From the NCBI GenBank assembly GCA_020086605.1, contig JACBWW010000021.1:9624418-9688417 (forward strand): a stretch of DNA of 64,000 nucleotides, in the 5' to 3' direction. Under the pieces are notes generated by a model. The model was not told where the DNA came from. It worked only from the letters and a program-made list of their open reading frames with translations, and did not search any database. Position numbers and translations under genes: made by a program. Within the stretch, counting starts at the first letter, position 1. Each line of letters opens with the position of its first letter. This document shows positions 13,521-27,040 of the stretch, piece by piece. The stretch is from Lanius collurio. Lineage: Eukaryota; Chordata; Aves; Passeriformes; Laniidae.

Positions 13521-16282
13521 CCTCTGCTGCTGCCTTCAGTTTCTGGATTGTGTCTTTCCAAGGTGCTGAGTGCTGTTCTCACACAGGATTGAGAGCAGCA
13601 CCTCACTCGATCAGCCTTTTCAGGTATAGCCTAAAGCCGACATCTGCCCTCTGATGAAGTCATCCTGAAAAGGGCCTTTTCACCTGCACAGATGAGAGGG
13701 ATATGTTTTATTTTGAAGAAGTATTTCAGCAGCACAAGCAGAGACCCAGCTGGAGGCTGCTCCAGCGATGCCTGTGACCAGGTGTCACAAGGACAATGGG
13801 AAGAGTTGGCAGCCCTACTGCAGTACAGGGAAGGGCCACATCCTGTGCATGCAAATGCACACAGAGAGAGAGAAAGCTTTGCCCTCGCCGTGAAAGTGAG
13901 CAGTCTGTCGGCCCAGGGGTCTGGCAAAGGGCAAAAACCATCACAGGGATGTGTCCAAGTGTTCCTTAGCCAAAGTCTGTGCTGTGGCGCCTTCCTGGGG
14001 TGTTCCTTGGGATCATCTTCACCTCCTTGAAAGGAAGAGAAAAGCTCTGGCATTGTCACAATGGAAGACAGAAAGGGAAGATTTGATTTTATGCAGCAGC
14101 AGATGTCTCCTAAGCAGTAATCACAGTGTCAGATAGAAGAACTAATCATATTTCAGTAGCTTGTTCAGATCTCTGATTAAAATTCAGTGATACCATTCCT
14201 GGATCCTAAAATGCAATAGTCATCAGAAACAAAAGAGAATGTATCATAATTAATGCAATTAAAAGAGCCCTTTCCTTTCTCTTTTTTCTCTCAGTAAGCT
14301 GTGCTGACCTTACCAGAGATTAAAACCACTCTCCTCAGGATTGAAACCTGACGCAGTGTGTCAGAAAGAAACCCCAACTCCTTATAGCCAGTGCCAGGCT
14401 GGGAGTCCATGGGATCTTGTGCACTTGGGAAAATAAATAGTCTTGGTTGCTTGTGCCTTTCAGAAGTGGGGGAAGGCAGATGGAGCTGTGCATCCAGCCT
14501 CCTTGATTTTCTGCTGCAGACAGTGCTGTCAGGAATACAGTTATTTACAGGACTGGCACTTAGCACCCCAATCTGCCCTTCCTAGGATGAGCCAAATCTC
14601 TGGACACTGAAATTTTTCAGTCAGGCCCTGGGCCTCTTGCCATGCAAATCAGCCAGAATTTGCTGAGTAATTCTGTCGTGAGCCAGAGCAGGACCTGTAG
14701 TTTGGGTGTCAATGGAATGCTGGGGAGACCCATGGATGGTGCTGGGTAGCTCTGGGGCAATTCTCTGGCCACCAGCTGGCCTGGGCAGGATTTGAATCAA
14801 GACACAAAGGGTGACGAATGAAATCAGACAGTGCTATTTTATACTGGTTTTGATATTATGTCTGATACTTAGAGAGTTTTCACGGGGAAAGTATTTTCAG
14901 TGAGGATTTATTTGGCTTTGGATATGAACTATCTTTGATGAAAACCAGAATGAAAATTATTTAAATTATACACATTAAAAAGAAATATAAAAAAGACAAA
15001 CACTTTACCCCAGCTGAATGTAGGATAATATTTTTTGTAGAAAAACAGCTTTATCAATTTTGAGATTGAGGACTTGGGGAGAGGGTCCAGCAACAAAGAG
15101 GATGTTTGATCCTCCTTTCCCTCTTTATACCAGCTGGAATGACAATGCCCACTTCATTTAAAACAGGACTATAAAAATTCCTTTTTACTTTACAATGGCA
15201 CTTGAGGACTTCTGTGGACTCTATACAGTTTAATTTAGCATCTTGGGTAGGTGGAAAGCTCCATTTGGTTGTTGTTATGAGAGCTTTGCTCTAGTGGTCT
15301 CCAGAGTAATTATTTTGTGCTGTATCCCACACCAGCTCTGAGAGAAGGAGTATGAGTGAAAGGCTATTTAAGAGGTACAAGCATTTATTTTATTCTAGAG
15401 CTTCTGAACTCTGAATTGCTACTATTAGGTGTTAAAAAAAAATACTCTGGTACTTCACTAGAAAAGCTGACAACCTGCTGTCTTATTAACATAACTCTAA
15501 CATGTCTGAGAGATCCAGTGGAGCAGATTGATTATGTTCATGTCTCAGCCTCAGCACTGATGATGATACACTGGTAAATATATCAATGCATCACCAGCTT
15601 CGAGCACAGAGTCTTTCTGTGACATTTTCTGAATGAGGCATGAGAATGGGAATGGTTTGTGCCTCTACTCTCCTCGAGCAGTGAAGTCGAGCAGGCTGCA
15701 CTGTTTGGCAGAAGAGCACCTGGCAGTGATGATTAACTGGGGGGTCTCAGTCGTGTCTGTGTTGTAGAGGTGTCACTCAGACAAGCAACACAATGGGCTG
15801 ATCTGCAGATCCCCAGAATCAGAAAATGTCAATTTATGATGACCATGTTCTTCCTGAAGGAACAGTAAGTGAATCATGCCTAAGCCTGGCTTCACTGGTT
15901 CTGTTGTGTTCCTGGTGGAGTGGAGCGTGACAGGCCAGAAGAGGAAAGTGGGTAATTATTGCCTTGGAGAGGAGCATGGCTACAATCAAAAATACCTGTT
16001 TGATTCCTTTATTTTATAGATTTTCTACATGACTAGACAAGTCATGTAGGTTTTTCATTTGAACCTAGGTATAAAATGATAATAACAGTGCTTGCTTTCT
16101 TCTGTTCTTTATCTACCCAATCACGTGTAGCGTGAGGGAGCTCTGAGCACAACTGATCTCTCCGTGTGCTGCAACAATGACCTGGATAGTAACAGCAATG
16201 GCAGCACTTTGGGGTATCCTGCAGAGGCTATTGCCAAAAAGATAACTCAGGAATGAACATTTCAGTTAGCCAAGACTTTACA
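13521..16282. other. Gene-free flank
   Basis: Unique sequence between the polypyrimidine tract and a CR1 copy, with a hairpin at 16025-16049. A somewhat GC-richer part (13630-14060) has overlapping open frames on both strands. That pattern reflects composition rather than a gene. Confidence 0.6.
16025..16049. repeat. Perfect inverted repeat, 10-bp arms
   Basis: CTACATGACT (16025-16034) and AGTCATGTAG (16040-16049) flank a 5-base loop (AGACA). No function is evident. Confidence 0.85.
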
Positions 16283-16430
16283 GAGTCACAGAATGGTTTG
16301 GGTAAGGAGGGACTGTAGAGATCATCTAGTTCACCTCCCAGCTATGGGCAGAGATGCCACCCACTAGATCAGGGTGCTCAGAGCCCCACCCCACCTGGCC
16401 TTGAACACTTCCAGGGATTGGGCATCTGTT
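16283..16430 (-). mobile_element. CR1 LINE 3'-end fragment
   Basis: The plus strand reads GAGTCACAGAATGGTTTGGG, GAGATCATCTAGTTCACCTC, CACTAGATCAGGGTGCTCAG and ACCTGGCCTTGAACACTTCC, the reverse complement of the avian CR1 3' end. The copy is moderately diverged and 5'-truncated. Confidence 0.94.
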
Positions 16431-17344
16431 CCATGGAAGTGACACAGGACTTGACTCTGAACTGTCAGGTTTGAAGTTCCAAGGGACTTTGTAACCAGGC
16501 ACAAGGCAGGAGGTGGCAGGCAGGGGCCTGGAGAGCCCTAGAGCAGGGATCCATTTAATTTTTTGTTTGTGACAGCTGAAATATTCCACTAAGGTCATCA
16601 ATTCTTTGGATATCCATGCTCAGGAAATGAATCATGGCTGTTTATACAGGTTAATCTAAGGCACCTAAATAAATGCCAAATTTGTAAGGCCAGTTTCTTT
16701 AGCATCATGATATAACTGAAGTAGAAAGCTTCCCCACTGCACCAGGTTTTTCTTTTTTGTCTTCAGAAACAGCATTTTCTTCCACTGGCTCACAGAGCAA
16801 TGTGGGTGACCAGGCTTTTACATTTGCATCAGTGCTAGCAGATGTGAACTCCTCAGAGATTTTTGGATGATGGGTAGCTGTGGTTGATGCTGTAGCAAAT
16901 TCTTGGAGCAGGTTCACCCCAAGAGGCAGGCGTCCTCACCACTGTCAGAAGGCAGAGCTCAAATGAGATTTAAACATTATTTTAGCTTTGATTTTCTTTT
17001 TAAACAGCAGCTAATACCTCTCTGTGTCAATGACAGTGGGAGAGGAAGTAAACTCCCTGAGAAATGTGGTAATCCAGACAGGAAATTAAAGACAGACTAG
17101 ACAGTGGGATCATTTGAGGAGTCCACGTGTGGTCTGGTCTGGCAACAGCTCGTGTGTCCTTGAAGGAGCTCGCTCTCTGCTTAGGCCTGTGCTGCCAAGG
17201 TCACGTTGGTGCTGCAGACTTGATGAAATCCTTGGCTTCTTGGGGAGCCAAGGGCTTCTGCAAACAGCACCACTGCAACCCTGACACTTACGGGATTTTA
17301 TTGCCCTCTGTAGCAATTCTTTCCTAATGTCAAACTGAGCTGCT

Positions 17345-17575
17345 GTATCTTACAGGAAAGGACCTAAACAATGATGTATTCAGGCTGATGGGACTGGATT
17401 AACCCATTAATAAATAGGAGGTGAAGAGAGCAATCTTGTTGAATGTAATGTATGCTAATGATGTGACCTGGCTAATGGAGCCCTTTTCTATATTCTGTCA
17501 TTGCACACATCAATTATGCAGCCTCAATTATCATCCTGTTTTTGTATCATGTGGCTGAGAAATGAGACTTAATAG
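17345..17575. promoter_or_regulatory. AT-rich candidate conserved noncoding element
   Basis: A non-repetitive block with GATTAACCCATTAATAAATA, TGTATGCTAATGATGTGACC, ATCAATTATGCAGCCTCAAT and TATCATCC. Several TAAT cores and PBX/MEIS-like TGAT words fall within 230 bases. It resembles a developmental enhancer by composition only. Confidence 0.35.
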
Positions 17576-20500
17576 AGATGTTTCACCCAGTAAAATGCCT
17601 GATTAGGTTATGAAAGCAGAAACTCAAGGAAGAGAAGGAAAAGAAAAAACCTTTGTTACATTATATCCTGATTTAATTAGCCAAAAGATATTATTCTTTG
17701 TAAGGGCTTTGAAGTTGTAGAAATATTGCTGCAGGCTCAGCAGCAGAGATGACTAACTGCCTTAATACAAATACCCTGACATAGCACTTGCAGACAGACA
17801 GATCTTAGCTAAACACTGCAAATCAGGCCAAGATCTCCATGTGGTTGAGGTTCCCAATGAGTGGGAAAAGGAAGAGAGGGACTTCTGAGAGTCACAGCTC
17901 CAGTTACATCTGAGAGGGGAATGACAGCACACCCATGCTACTGGTGGCATCTTGATGCATGTGGTACATTTCAGGGTGTGTGGTAGCTTTTGGCAGCAGT
18001 TCTCAAATAAATGTTCCCCCCCCTCTCTTTGCTGGGTGGTCCTGTCCCTTGCTCTTTTTCTTTTAGATGTGGATTATACTGAGTTTCTGTAAGTTTTACT
18101 GGTTTGGAGATTTTGTGTTCCTGTTGCAAGCCTGGTAATTGGGATTCATTGGGTTCATTGAATGTGTCAGGTTCCTCCTTGTTGCCTTAGGATAGTTTCA
18201 GGTATTTCTTGTGTTTCTGACATGGCTCAAAGGATAGTCAGCCCTGCAGGACAGGAGAGGGCCTTGGAGACAACCCAGTGTGTGATGAGAAGTTACCAGA
18301 GGGGAAAAAAAAGAGGAAACCCTCACACTTTTTTTTGCAGTAGCTGAATCCCTGCAGGAAGTTGTGACCTTTGGCTTGTGCTTGCAAGACAAAACCTGTA
18401 GCTTTTGACAAAGTGGGAAAAAATGTAGTGGAGAAGGACCTAAGCAGTGGGATGAAGGTGACTGAGTTATCTCTTCAGTCCTTAAGGCAGATCCAGATTC
18501 CATTGCTTTCAGCAGTGTGGTGACTGCACCAGGGAGAGATCTGTCCCTTTCATACCTGTCTGAAGACAACTCGTTGAGTTTTCATCCACAACAGCAGAAG
18601 CACGACTGTAAACTCCACATTTTATTTAATTGGAGACATAACCAGCCAGCTATATCCCTGATAAAAATCACAGGTCTGATTCACACAGGTTTTGACTGAA
18701 GTGCAGTGGCACAGAAAGCTGGTGCAAATCGAGGGTGAATCAGGTCCTTGGCGTGTGTGAGCTGTTAGTTCTTTCCTTCCCTCAGGGTTTCGCCTGCCAT
18801 GGCAAGGAATGATGTCACGCTCATTGAGAACATGATTGGAATGACAAAACGCCCAGGGAGCAGCATTTACTCATCTGTTCTTGGCCAGTCCATCTTCTAG
18901 TCTCAGTAGATAATCTGGGAGACTTGGGGAAAATGAACACCTGGGCCCCTTGTTCCAGCTGTAGCTGTGCCTCCACTTTTGGGTGTGTGGCTGGAGAAGT
19001 GCCTTCATGGCCTTACTCCAAGAATTGAGCTTGCAGCTGAAGCTGCTCTTCTTCACTGTGGTGTTGCTTCTAAAAATGGTTGATATTGACCTAAGCTTTG
19101 AAACGCTGCCTCTGCAGCAGCCAAATAAAATAGTGATAATACTGTGACTTGCTAACTCGGAGCAGCGTGTTGTCACAAGCTGTGCTGTGTCACAGGTGCC
19201 AGCAGCTACGGAACTCAGCATTAAATTTCCTTTTATCATATGCTTTGTGGATGGTTTAGCCATCACTGGATGCCCTGTTCATTCCCAGTGCTGTGCATCT
19301 AATGTGGTCTAATGTGCACAAGAGGTGGCTCCAGCAAGCAGGAGTCGAGTACATTACATGGTTGAAATTGGTCAGGTCACTTGCTGTCTGTCTAAGGAAT
19401 GGCATTTAAAGATTAGGGATTATGGAAAAATGAATTCCATTGATTTTTTTTTTTTTTTAATATACCTTTGAACATTCCAGCACTGGTAAGCTAACTTTGT
19501 GCAGAAAAGAGATGTGTGAACCTAAATAGGCTGTAAGAATTTCAAATTTGAAAACAAAATAAAAAAATCAAGGTTTTTGCATTGAGGAAGCTCTTGCCAG
19601 GAGCAGGGAGGTGGATCAATTTTTTTCTCCTACAGATTTTTGAGTGATGACATTTAAATAGTAGAAATTGGGTTTTAATTCCTACATCCCCCTTATTGTC
19701 CCCATACACTCCTCACAAGCTTTATGCAAACTTCAGTTTGAATCTGTGTGCCTCTGTGGGCAGGAATGGAGTTGGGCTTTTGAAGTGTGTGCTTCATTAT
19801 TGCTTTGTGTACTTTGCTGTTAACTTCCATGCAATATCCAGCTTATCCTTGCTCGATCCTTCGTGCATCTCAAATGCAACACGAACTGCTTGGCTGCATG
19901 TGTTTCCTGACCTCCTTTTCATTTCTGTACAATGTCCATGTGATCTATCATAGCTTTGAAAATTCAACTGCAGGGTAGAGATTTCTTTGCCAGAATTGAT
20001 CCTTCTCTTTTCCTCAGAAGCCATCAGATAAAGGGATACTTGTGACAAATAAGCATGAGAAAGATCACTACATTAGAAATCTTTTGCTTTGTGCTGTGCT
20101 AGCTCTGTGTAATTTGAATGGGTCCACAGTTACTTGGCTTTCACCTTTGGGGTAATTATTTGCTTGTGAGTGACGAAGATTCTTGATCCCATTTTGACCT
20201 GAAGAACTTGTGATAAGGAAAGATTTGCCTTCAGGCTTCAGTCCACAAAAGCCTGATATTCCTTTTTTTCCCCATCACATTATATTCATTGCAGAAGCTG
20301 TGTGAGATGAGAAGCTCGTTATAGCTTTAGGGTCATCACTGAATGACTTTATCCAGTGGCCTTCCAGCACTTCCACAAGGGGATTTATATCATCCCTATT
20401 ATAATATTCTTGTATACATTGTTTTAATTTCTATATTCTTTTCATCTAGCTACTGAGGGAAGAATGTTTTACATCTCTTAATGTACTTAGCCTTGAAGCT

Positions 20501-22149
20501 TGTGAGTTAGAAAAAACTTCATTATGCCCAGGGCAGGGGTGGGAGAATTGAGGAGCAGAGAAAGGAAAGTGTTTGCTAATTCTCACTCTGCGAGTGACTC
20601 AGTGATGAATAAAATCAGGGGTTATATGGCTTCAGTTCCTTCGTGCAGTGTTTTGCTGTGTGGTGATATAATTTTTGTTTCACTAGGAGTTGTTCTGTGC
20701 CTCTTGGCTGGAAGAGGTTGGGTTTTGCTAAACTTGGGCAATTTGGAATTTTCTGATAAAAATATACCAAATATTTAGAAGGAAATCAAAATGTTGGAGT
20801 ACTTAAATGAAGTTCAGAAAAGCTGCAATTCAGGCACAGTATTCTCCCATTCCCTTCCCTGTGGGAACCTGCTGCAATAACACACTGCAGTGAGAAGTGC
20901 CTCCTAATTCTGAGGTGATGGTTAAAGCTGTGTGTTCACCAGGCAGCATCGCTTACAGGCACAGCCCTGGCATCCAAACAAAACTGCCCCGAGTGTGACC
21001 ATCAGTGCTTTGCCACAGCGCTGCCTCTGTCAGGAGGGGACATTTAAAATTCAGCCCATGCACTTTTCATTCCGGAGAGTTTTGTGGGCTGCACAAGAAG
21101 GGTTATTGATAGTTTATCCAAATGTTTTTTGACAGACCCTTTCACACATCCCTCCTAGGTGGCACAGCACGCAGGGCTGCCTTTTATCACTGTTGGTTGG
21201 ATGTTACCCAAGGCGGCTGTTCTGCCCTTGTTCATCACAAAATGATCCATAAAGCAAATTGGGATATCTAAATGCACCAGGCTGTTCACAGATCCCACAG
21301 CAATTATTTTGGAGTGTTGGATGTAGATATGTTTGCCAGAGGTGGAAAGGAAGTTGTACAAAATCTGCTCTCTGCAAGTAGTGGCTGTCTCAGTCCACTC
21401 TCGCTTGCTCAAGGAGAAGGATGGTATTGGCAAGCCATCCAGCACAAAGTAGAAGACATATTTGGAGCTGAAATATTAAGTGCTGCTCAGCATGGATGGT
21501 CCAAATTGGAAGTTGAACTAAAGGACAGAATTATCTCTTTCAGCCTTGCTGTTTGCACATTCATCAGCCTTTGTCAGCCAGCATAAGGGCTGCTGGGCTG
21601 GAGCCCCTTTGGTGCTGGTTATCATTCCATGGCAGGGATATGCTGGACCCCCTGTCACTGACTGATGATTCAGGGCTTCGATATCAAGCTGACAACTTTT
21701 TCTTCTTACGCTGTGGAATTATCCCAATGACCAGCCAGCTTTCTGCAGACCATAGCCAAGAAATACTTGTCCCACATGGGATCTATAGGTTGCAGTCTGG
21801 GAGCTGGGGATTAAGACTCTGAATGCCAAACCAGATGGATATATGTGCATACAACGTGTGCTCAGATATGTTTATAGTGTGTGTCTCTGTGTTTTTGTGC
21901 ATGTGTTGCATGTAGAGGTGGTGATTTGGCATGTCACTCCTTAGCAATGGGGGTGGTGATGATCTCTGTGCCAGGGCCTGACACATGCACACATGGCCAC
22001 AGTGAATGCTCTCTCTTTTTGCCTGTCTATGTGAAATTTGCTTTTCCAGTGTGACATTATCAGATCATTCCTTTGCTGAACCGGTTGATCTGATTAGGGG
22101 TAGCTTAAAAAAGGAAAGTGAAGTGAACAGGTGGCAGACATAAATACAC

Positions 22150-22900
22150 AGCTGTGCATTATTGCTGATTTTATTGCTACTTTATAACGCTGTCCACGGT
22201 TATTTTACAACAATTTTCTCTATTGGTGACATTGCTGTAAATCTCACTGTAAAATGGCCCTAAATGTGCAATGAATTCTGTTAAGCAAAATGGAGAAACT
22301 TAGAGAATCACTCTTTTGTGATGAAAAGAGAGACAGGGAGAGAGATGCATCTGGGGGAAGAGCAGAAAGCCGTGGGGAAAGAATTAGGGGACCAAAAGGC
22401 TTGTTATATAAGGAGGTTAAATCTCCTCGTGTGGTGCTTTAAGAGCATCGTGGATAAAGCAATGGCTCTTCAGACCCACTAGATGGAGATGGCAAGAAGC
22501 ATTTCCTCCATGATAATATCCCTGCAGCTGCCTGCTTGTGCTTTGCTGGCATATTGAATGGCTTTTACTTACAGTATCTTAAGCCTGTCCTTAAAGCAAT
22601 TACAAGATTTCTCCAGAGTCATATTTGGCATGTGCAGGCTATATCCAGGCTTTTAGCACTGGCTAATTTGCCTGGCCTAATTTTGTATATGTTCCCATTT
22701 ATATTCATGGTCAGTATCTATTGTAGTTACAGGCTTTTTCATATAAAAGGCACCTCATTCTTTTCTTAATTTTATTGAGAATTAATACAGCTTCTCGTAT
22801 GTCAGCAGGATGAGGCTAGAGAATTGGAAATATTTTTCCTTCTGAAAATCAATATCTCATCGGCTCTATCAATCATTAACTCTGCAAGCTTTTTTTCTTC
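22150..22900. promoter_or_regulatory. AT-rich candidate conserved noncoding element cluster
   Basis: A long repeat-free stretch of even, AT-leaning composition with words such as GGCTAATTTGCCTGGCC, GAGAATTAATACAGC and TCAATCATTAACTC. It also holds a 77-codon open frame that looks incidental. The texture is that of deeply conserved noncoding DNA. Confidence 0.3.
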
Positions 22901-25900
22901 AGTGTCCACAAAGTCTTTTGGGGTTGAGTCCTCTGCCTAGGACTGTCTGAAATAGAAATTTCTTCTCCTTTGAGAAGTCCAGTACCAGTGCTTGCCCCTA
23001 AGTCCAAGGGAAATCCTACAAATATTCTGCCATGGAAAATGTCAGAGTGTTTGGAATATTTTTCTGGGTGATACATTTACCTGCTTCTTCTGAAAGTTGA
23101 TTGTTATCATAAAGTGAAGCCAAAAGTTTAGAAATGTCTCAAACCCAGAAATGTTGGGCTTGAGGGAAAAACAAAGATAATTTCTGGAACATAATGTCTC
23201 TAAAGGAAAAGACCATGGGATGCCCAGGGATGCTCTGTGCCACATGGCTCCCCTATGGTCACAGCTGGAGGCCCTCAGCTCCTGTGTGTTCCTGCTGTTG
23301 CAGATGCCCAGCCTTCCCACAGAGGTCCAGGAAGCTCAGATTTGTTAGCAAAGCCTGAAGAAAACTGGATTTCCATCTTGTAGTGCCATTGGAATCCACA
23401 CCCACAGACCCACTGTGATGTGTTGGAAGTTTACAAGATATTTCTGACAAAATGTTGGGGCTCAGCCGAGGAGGATCTTCACTGACATGGTGTGTTGCCT
23501 GACAATTCCTGACCAATTGCTTTGGGCAAAAATTTAATGAATACCAGAAAGTCCAGAAGCATCTTCTGTGTTGGGAGCTGACTGTTTTCATCACCCTCTG
23601 GAGGTGGAACAGCCTCTGCTGTGTTTTCTGAGATTCTCTTTATCGAGGTTTAGCTGACAGAGCTCCCTGAGTGACCAGGACAGGCTGAGAGCCCACAGCT
23701 CAGCAGCTGTAGCCAGCTGTGTGATGGATGGAGAAGCACAGGGCTGCTGCAGTTTGTTTGCCCTTGAGTCCATGACCATCTCTTGAGCTCTGGGCTGGCT
23801 CACAGTTGCCTTCAACTGGGCAATAATATGTATTCCTGCACTGTACCTGCTCTGTGCTTGTAAACACTTGATAGTTGAGCAGAGAAAGCATGTTTGGACA
23901 TGGCCATGAGTATTGCACAGGTCATGCAATAGCACCCCACAGGGCTGTGCTTGAGCCACTGAAGTTGTGAATCTCCATGCACTTTTTGCACCTGAAACGT
24001 TTACTCCAACCTTTTGCAATCCCCAAAGGACTGGCAGAACTTTTTTTTTCATTCTTTGCTTTTCTTTCCCCCCCAGTTTTCTCTCACTGTGTGGGGCAGA
24101 TATATGCACTCAGGTTTCTGCACCCTCCATTTGGGAATGTGTTTCCCAAGGCTTGATGTGCTCCACACCTGCAGTTCCCAGGCTTTGCAGGGCAGAACCT
24201 AAGACATTTTTAAGCTCTTTATTTAGTGTTGCTGTCACTGTTCATTCCTCAAAGGAGTGAGATCAGAATCCACTTCAGCAGACCCTTCTCTCTCCACAAC
24301 CACCTCCATGAATCACTTCTGAGCCTGTCAAATGTCAGCAGTGTGAATGGGAGTTGTAACATTTGGTTGGGCTGCTCTTGTAGAGGAGCTTTTCCATGTA
24401 CAAGGCTTTGGCTCCCAAACAAGATTAACGAGATTTTTTAGGAGGTGATGATGTACAGGATGCCAGAGCAAATGCTCTAATGGTCTGCTGTGGGCTTCAA
24501 CACTTGAGCTGCACAGGGGAGAGAAGCAGTGCAAGTGTCACTCTTCTAGCAGGGACTGTTGTCACTGTTGGGTGGGAGATTTGTCCTGCTAATGATTAGG
24601 AAACATCCATTAGAAGAAAATGGGTCTTGATTAGGTGGAGTTGCCTGTGGGCTTGAATTGATGCTGAGCTGTGGTAAAGGCAGGTACCACTCCTGAGTGA
24701 CTAGCACTTTGTCAGGCTGTCTCATTGGCTAGGCTCTGGGCAATTGCCCTGGTCACTTGTCCCTAAAACTGCCTCGGGAGGCTCTCTGCAGTTAGCAATC
24801 TGTTTTAATCCCCACAGAGATTATTTACTCTCCTACTTCTGCTCTTGCAGCTGAGGCTGTGCTTGGCCTTCATTCCAGAGCTGCCCAAGGGCTCTCTGTA
24901 GCAGCTGCCTTGTTGGAGGTGAATTTTCAGCTGTCCCAGAAGAGACTTGCAAAGAAGTTTGTGTTGTACTCAGTTGTGCTGCTTGGTTCTGGCAGAGTTA
25001 TTTGTCCCACAAGACTACAAATGCACAAATCACTTACAAATGTATAAAAGCCCCCAAACCACTGAGCATTCTTTTACAAGCCACTGATTGCTCCAAGGGT
25101 CTCTCTGGTACTGAAAACCCACCATTTGTTGGCCTGTTGTAACCAAATTCACAAACTACCTCTCTCAGGTGGCAAGGGGAGTTTGTTTCCAAATCTAAGT
25201 GCTGTCGCCAAGTGTATGTTAGAGCAGTGGAAAATAAGTATTTGTTTAAAGGGGGATTACATTTTCCAACCCAGAAATATGTAGTGCTTTTCAAACTGAT
25301 AGCAGGTCTGTTTCTTCCTCTGGAGAGGACAAGTGTGTTTTCTGGCTATAAGCTGAAGTGGAAGGAAATTGGAGTAAGGGTTTTTTGATGGCATTTGAAC
25401 AATATCTTTAGAAAGCCCCCAGATAGGTAGCAAATATATCCTTGCAAGGGATGGTCAGGGCTGACTGGCTCTGCAAAATCCTGCTTTCCCACTGGGAACC
25501 TCAGCCCACTGTCTGGCATGGACGACAGGCCAGGGGCTCCACACACCAGCTGGTTTTTCTGTGATAGGTATGGGTAATCATAATTACAGAAATTAAGTTT
25601 GTATAACAGGTGCAGGGTAGCAAAAGGTGGATTGCTCAGCTTATTTTATCTGTGTGAAGTCATGTATCAAGTATGAATCTAATCCTTTGGAATGCCAGAT
25701 TCTTGTTCACTAATATTTTATGCCTTTTATTTCTCTAGTAGAAATGATTTCTCACTGGGAGCATCCTTGCCCCCATGATGAAGCTCTGCTCCCAGTTCCC
25801 AGCACAGCAAGGCAGTGAGGGTGGAGAGGGAAAGGAATGATCAGACAGGATTAGGATGAGGAGTTGCCATCTGATGAGAGCAAACTATAAAATTTCTCCT

Positions 25901-26389
25901 GGGTTTAAGTAAGTGGAAGTACTCCAATGGAAAGAGCTTGGGATAGCTGGTGTTATGTACAGAAAGAAGTTGGAGGGTGGAAAACATTCTTACTGAGGGC
26001 ATGGAGAGCAGGGGAATGATCTCTCCTCTGTGAGGAAGTGACAGGAGACTTGTGTTTTGTGGCCTCTGCCAGAGCCAAGGCTTTGAAATGGAAATTTGCA
26101 CATCAGTCTGACTTCCCAAAGTGGCACAAACAAACAGCATTTTGGTCCCTTTCACATGTGGTGGCAGCTTTCTGTGCTGGGGAATGCAACCCTGGCCTTC
26201 TCCAGCACCCCCACATGTGATAGACATGGGTAAGGTGTTTATTGAAGGATCTGTCTTTTGCATGTTGTACACCCACATATCTATTTCAGGGTAGAGCAGC
26301 TTCATTTAAACTGCCTGGAAAGATTAAATTATATTATTCTCTTAACATGACAAGAGGGTGACAGACTCCTGTTTCACTGCAGAATGGGA

Positions 26390-26600
26390 CACAGCGAAGC
26401 GGAACTGGGAACATGTTCCTCTCCCGGCCGGGGAGGAGCAAATCGATCGGAGAGCCCGGTAGTGCATTAGAAGGATGAGAAAGCAGGGATTAATTTTAAC
26501 AGCCTGATGTAAAACACGAGCATCCCCTCCTTGAGCTAAATCACAAAGAGGGGATCCGGGCCTGTCAGGTGTCACAGCGCAGGCAGTGCAGGGGACTCTG
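26390..26600. promoter_or_regulatory. Small CpG-dense patch with a p53-type palindrome
   Basis: CpGs cluster here (AGCGAAGCGG, CCCGGCCGGGG, ATCGATCGG, CCCGG, CACGAG, ATCCGGG, CAGCGC, TGCGG) in otherwise CpG-poor DNA. A 12-bp palindrome, GGAACATGTTCC, at 26408-26419 contains one perfect p53 decamer. No exon could be supported. It could be a small promoter, an enhancer or a decayed island. Confidence 0.35.
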
Positions 26601-27040
26601 CGGTGCTGAGGGGGAGGGAAGAGTGGCAGAGGAACAGCTTTAGGTGTTTTAATCTTCGTTTTGTTGTCAGCTTCTGACCTCACAACAAATAAATGTAACT
26701 TTGCCCAGACAGAGCTAAATAATCCATCTTATTTTCTGGATGGGAGCAATAACAGTCCCTTGTTTTTAGGACTAGCTGAGGGAACTAACAGAATTTTGCT
26801 TCTTCCTGTCTTTTGGCAGATCTGCATTGGTAAATTTTGATTTTGATGAAAGTCTTGCAATGAACATTTCTGTGTCTCCTTTCTTGTTAGCAAACCATCA
26901 TTTCCCTGCCTTACAGGAATGTTTGACAGTTCATGCATTAAAGGCTGTGGGACACTCAAATTTTGGGATAATTCATACAGGTGACTTAGACACATCTTTC
27001 AAATCACTCCAGGAATTGTCATTCCAACACTGACCCTTTA

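Larger units (their letters stand above)
16431..27040. other. Gene-free flank
   Basis: About 10.6 kb without a recognised mobile element. It contains AT-rich candidate regulatory blocks (17345-17575, 22150-22900), a T-run near 19446 and the CpG-dense patch at 26390-26600. The longest open frame (23591-24109, minus, 172 codons) resembles nothing known. Confidence 0.6.

Noticed and set aside
23591..24109. 172-codon open frame on the minus strand, the longest in the gene-free part
   Set aside because: No domain, no recognisable family, low-complexity ends, and overlapping open frames on both strands. Its length is within chance for this much sequence.
25841..26305. 154-codon open frame, minus strand
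   Set aside because: No family resemblance and no supporting signals.
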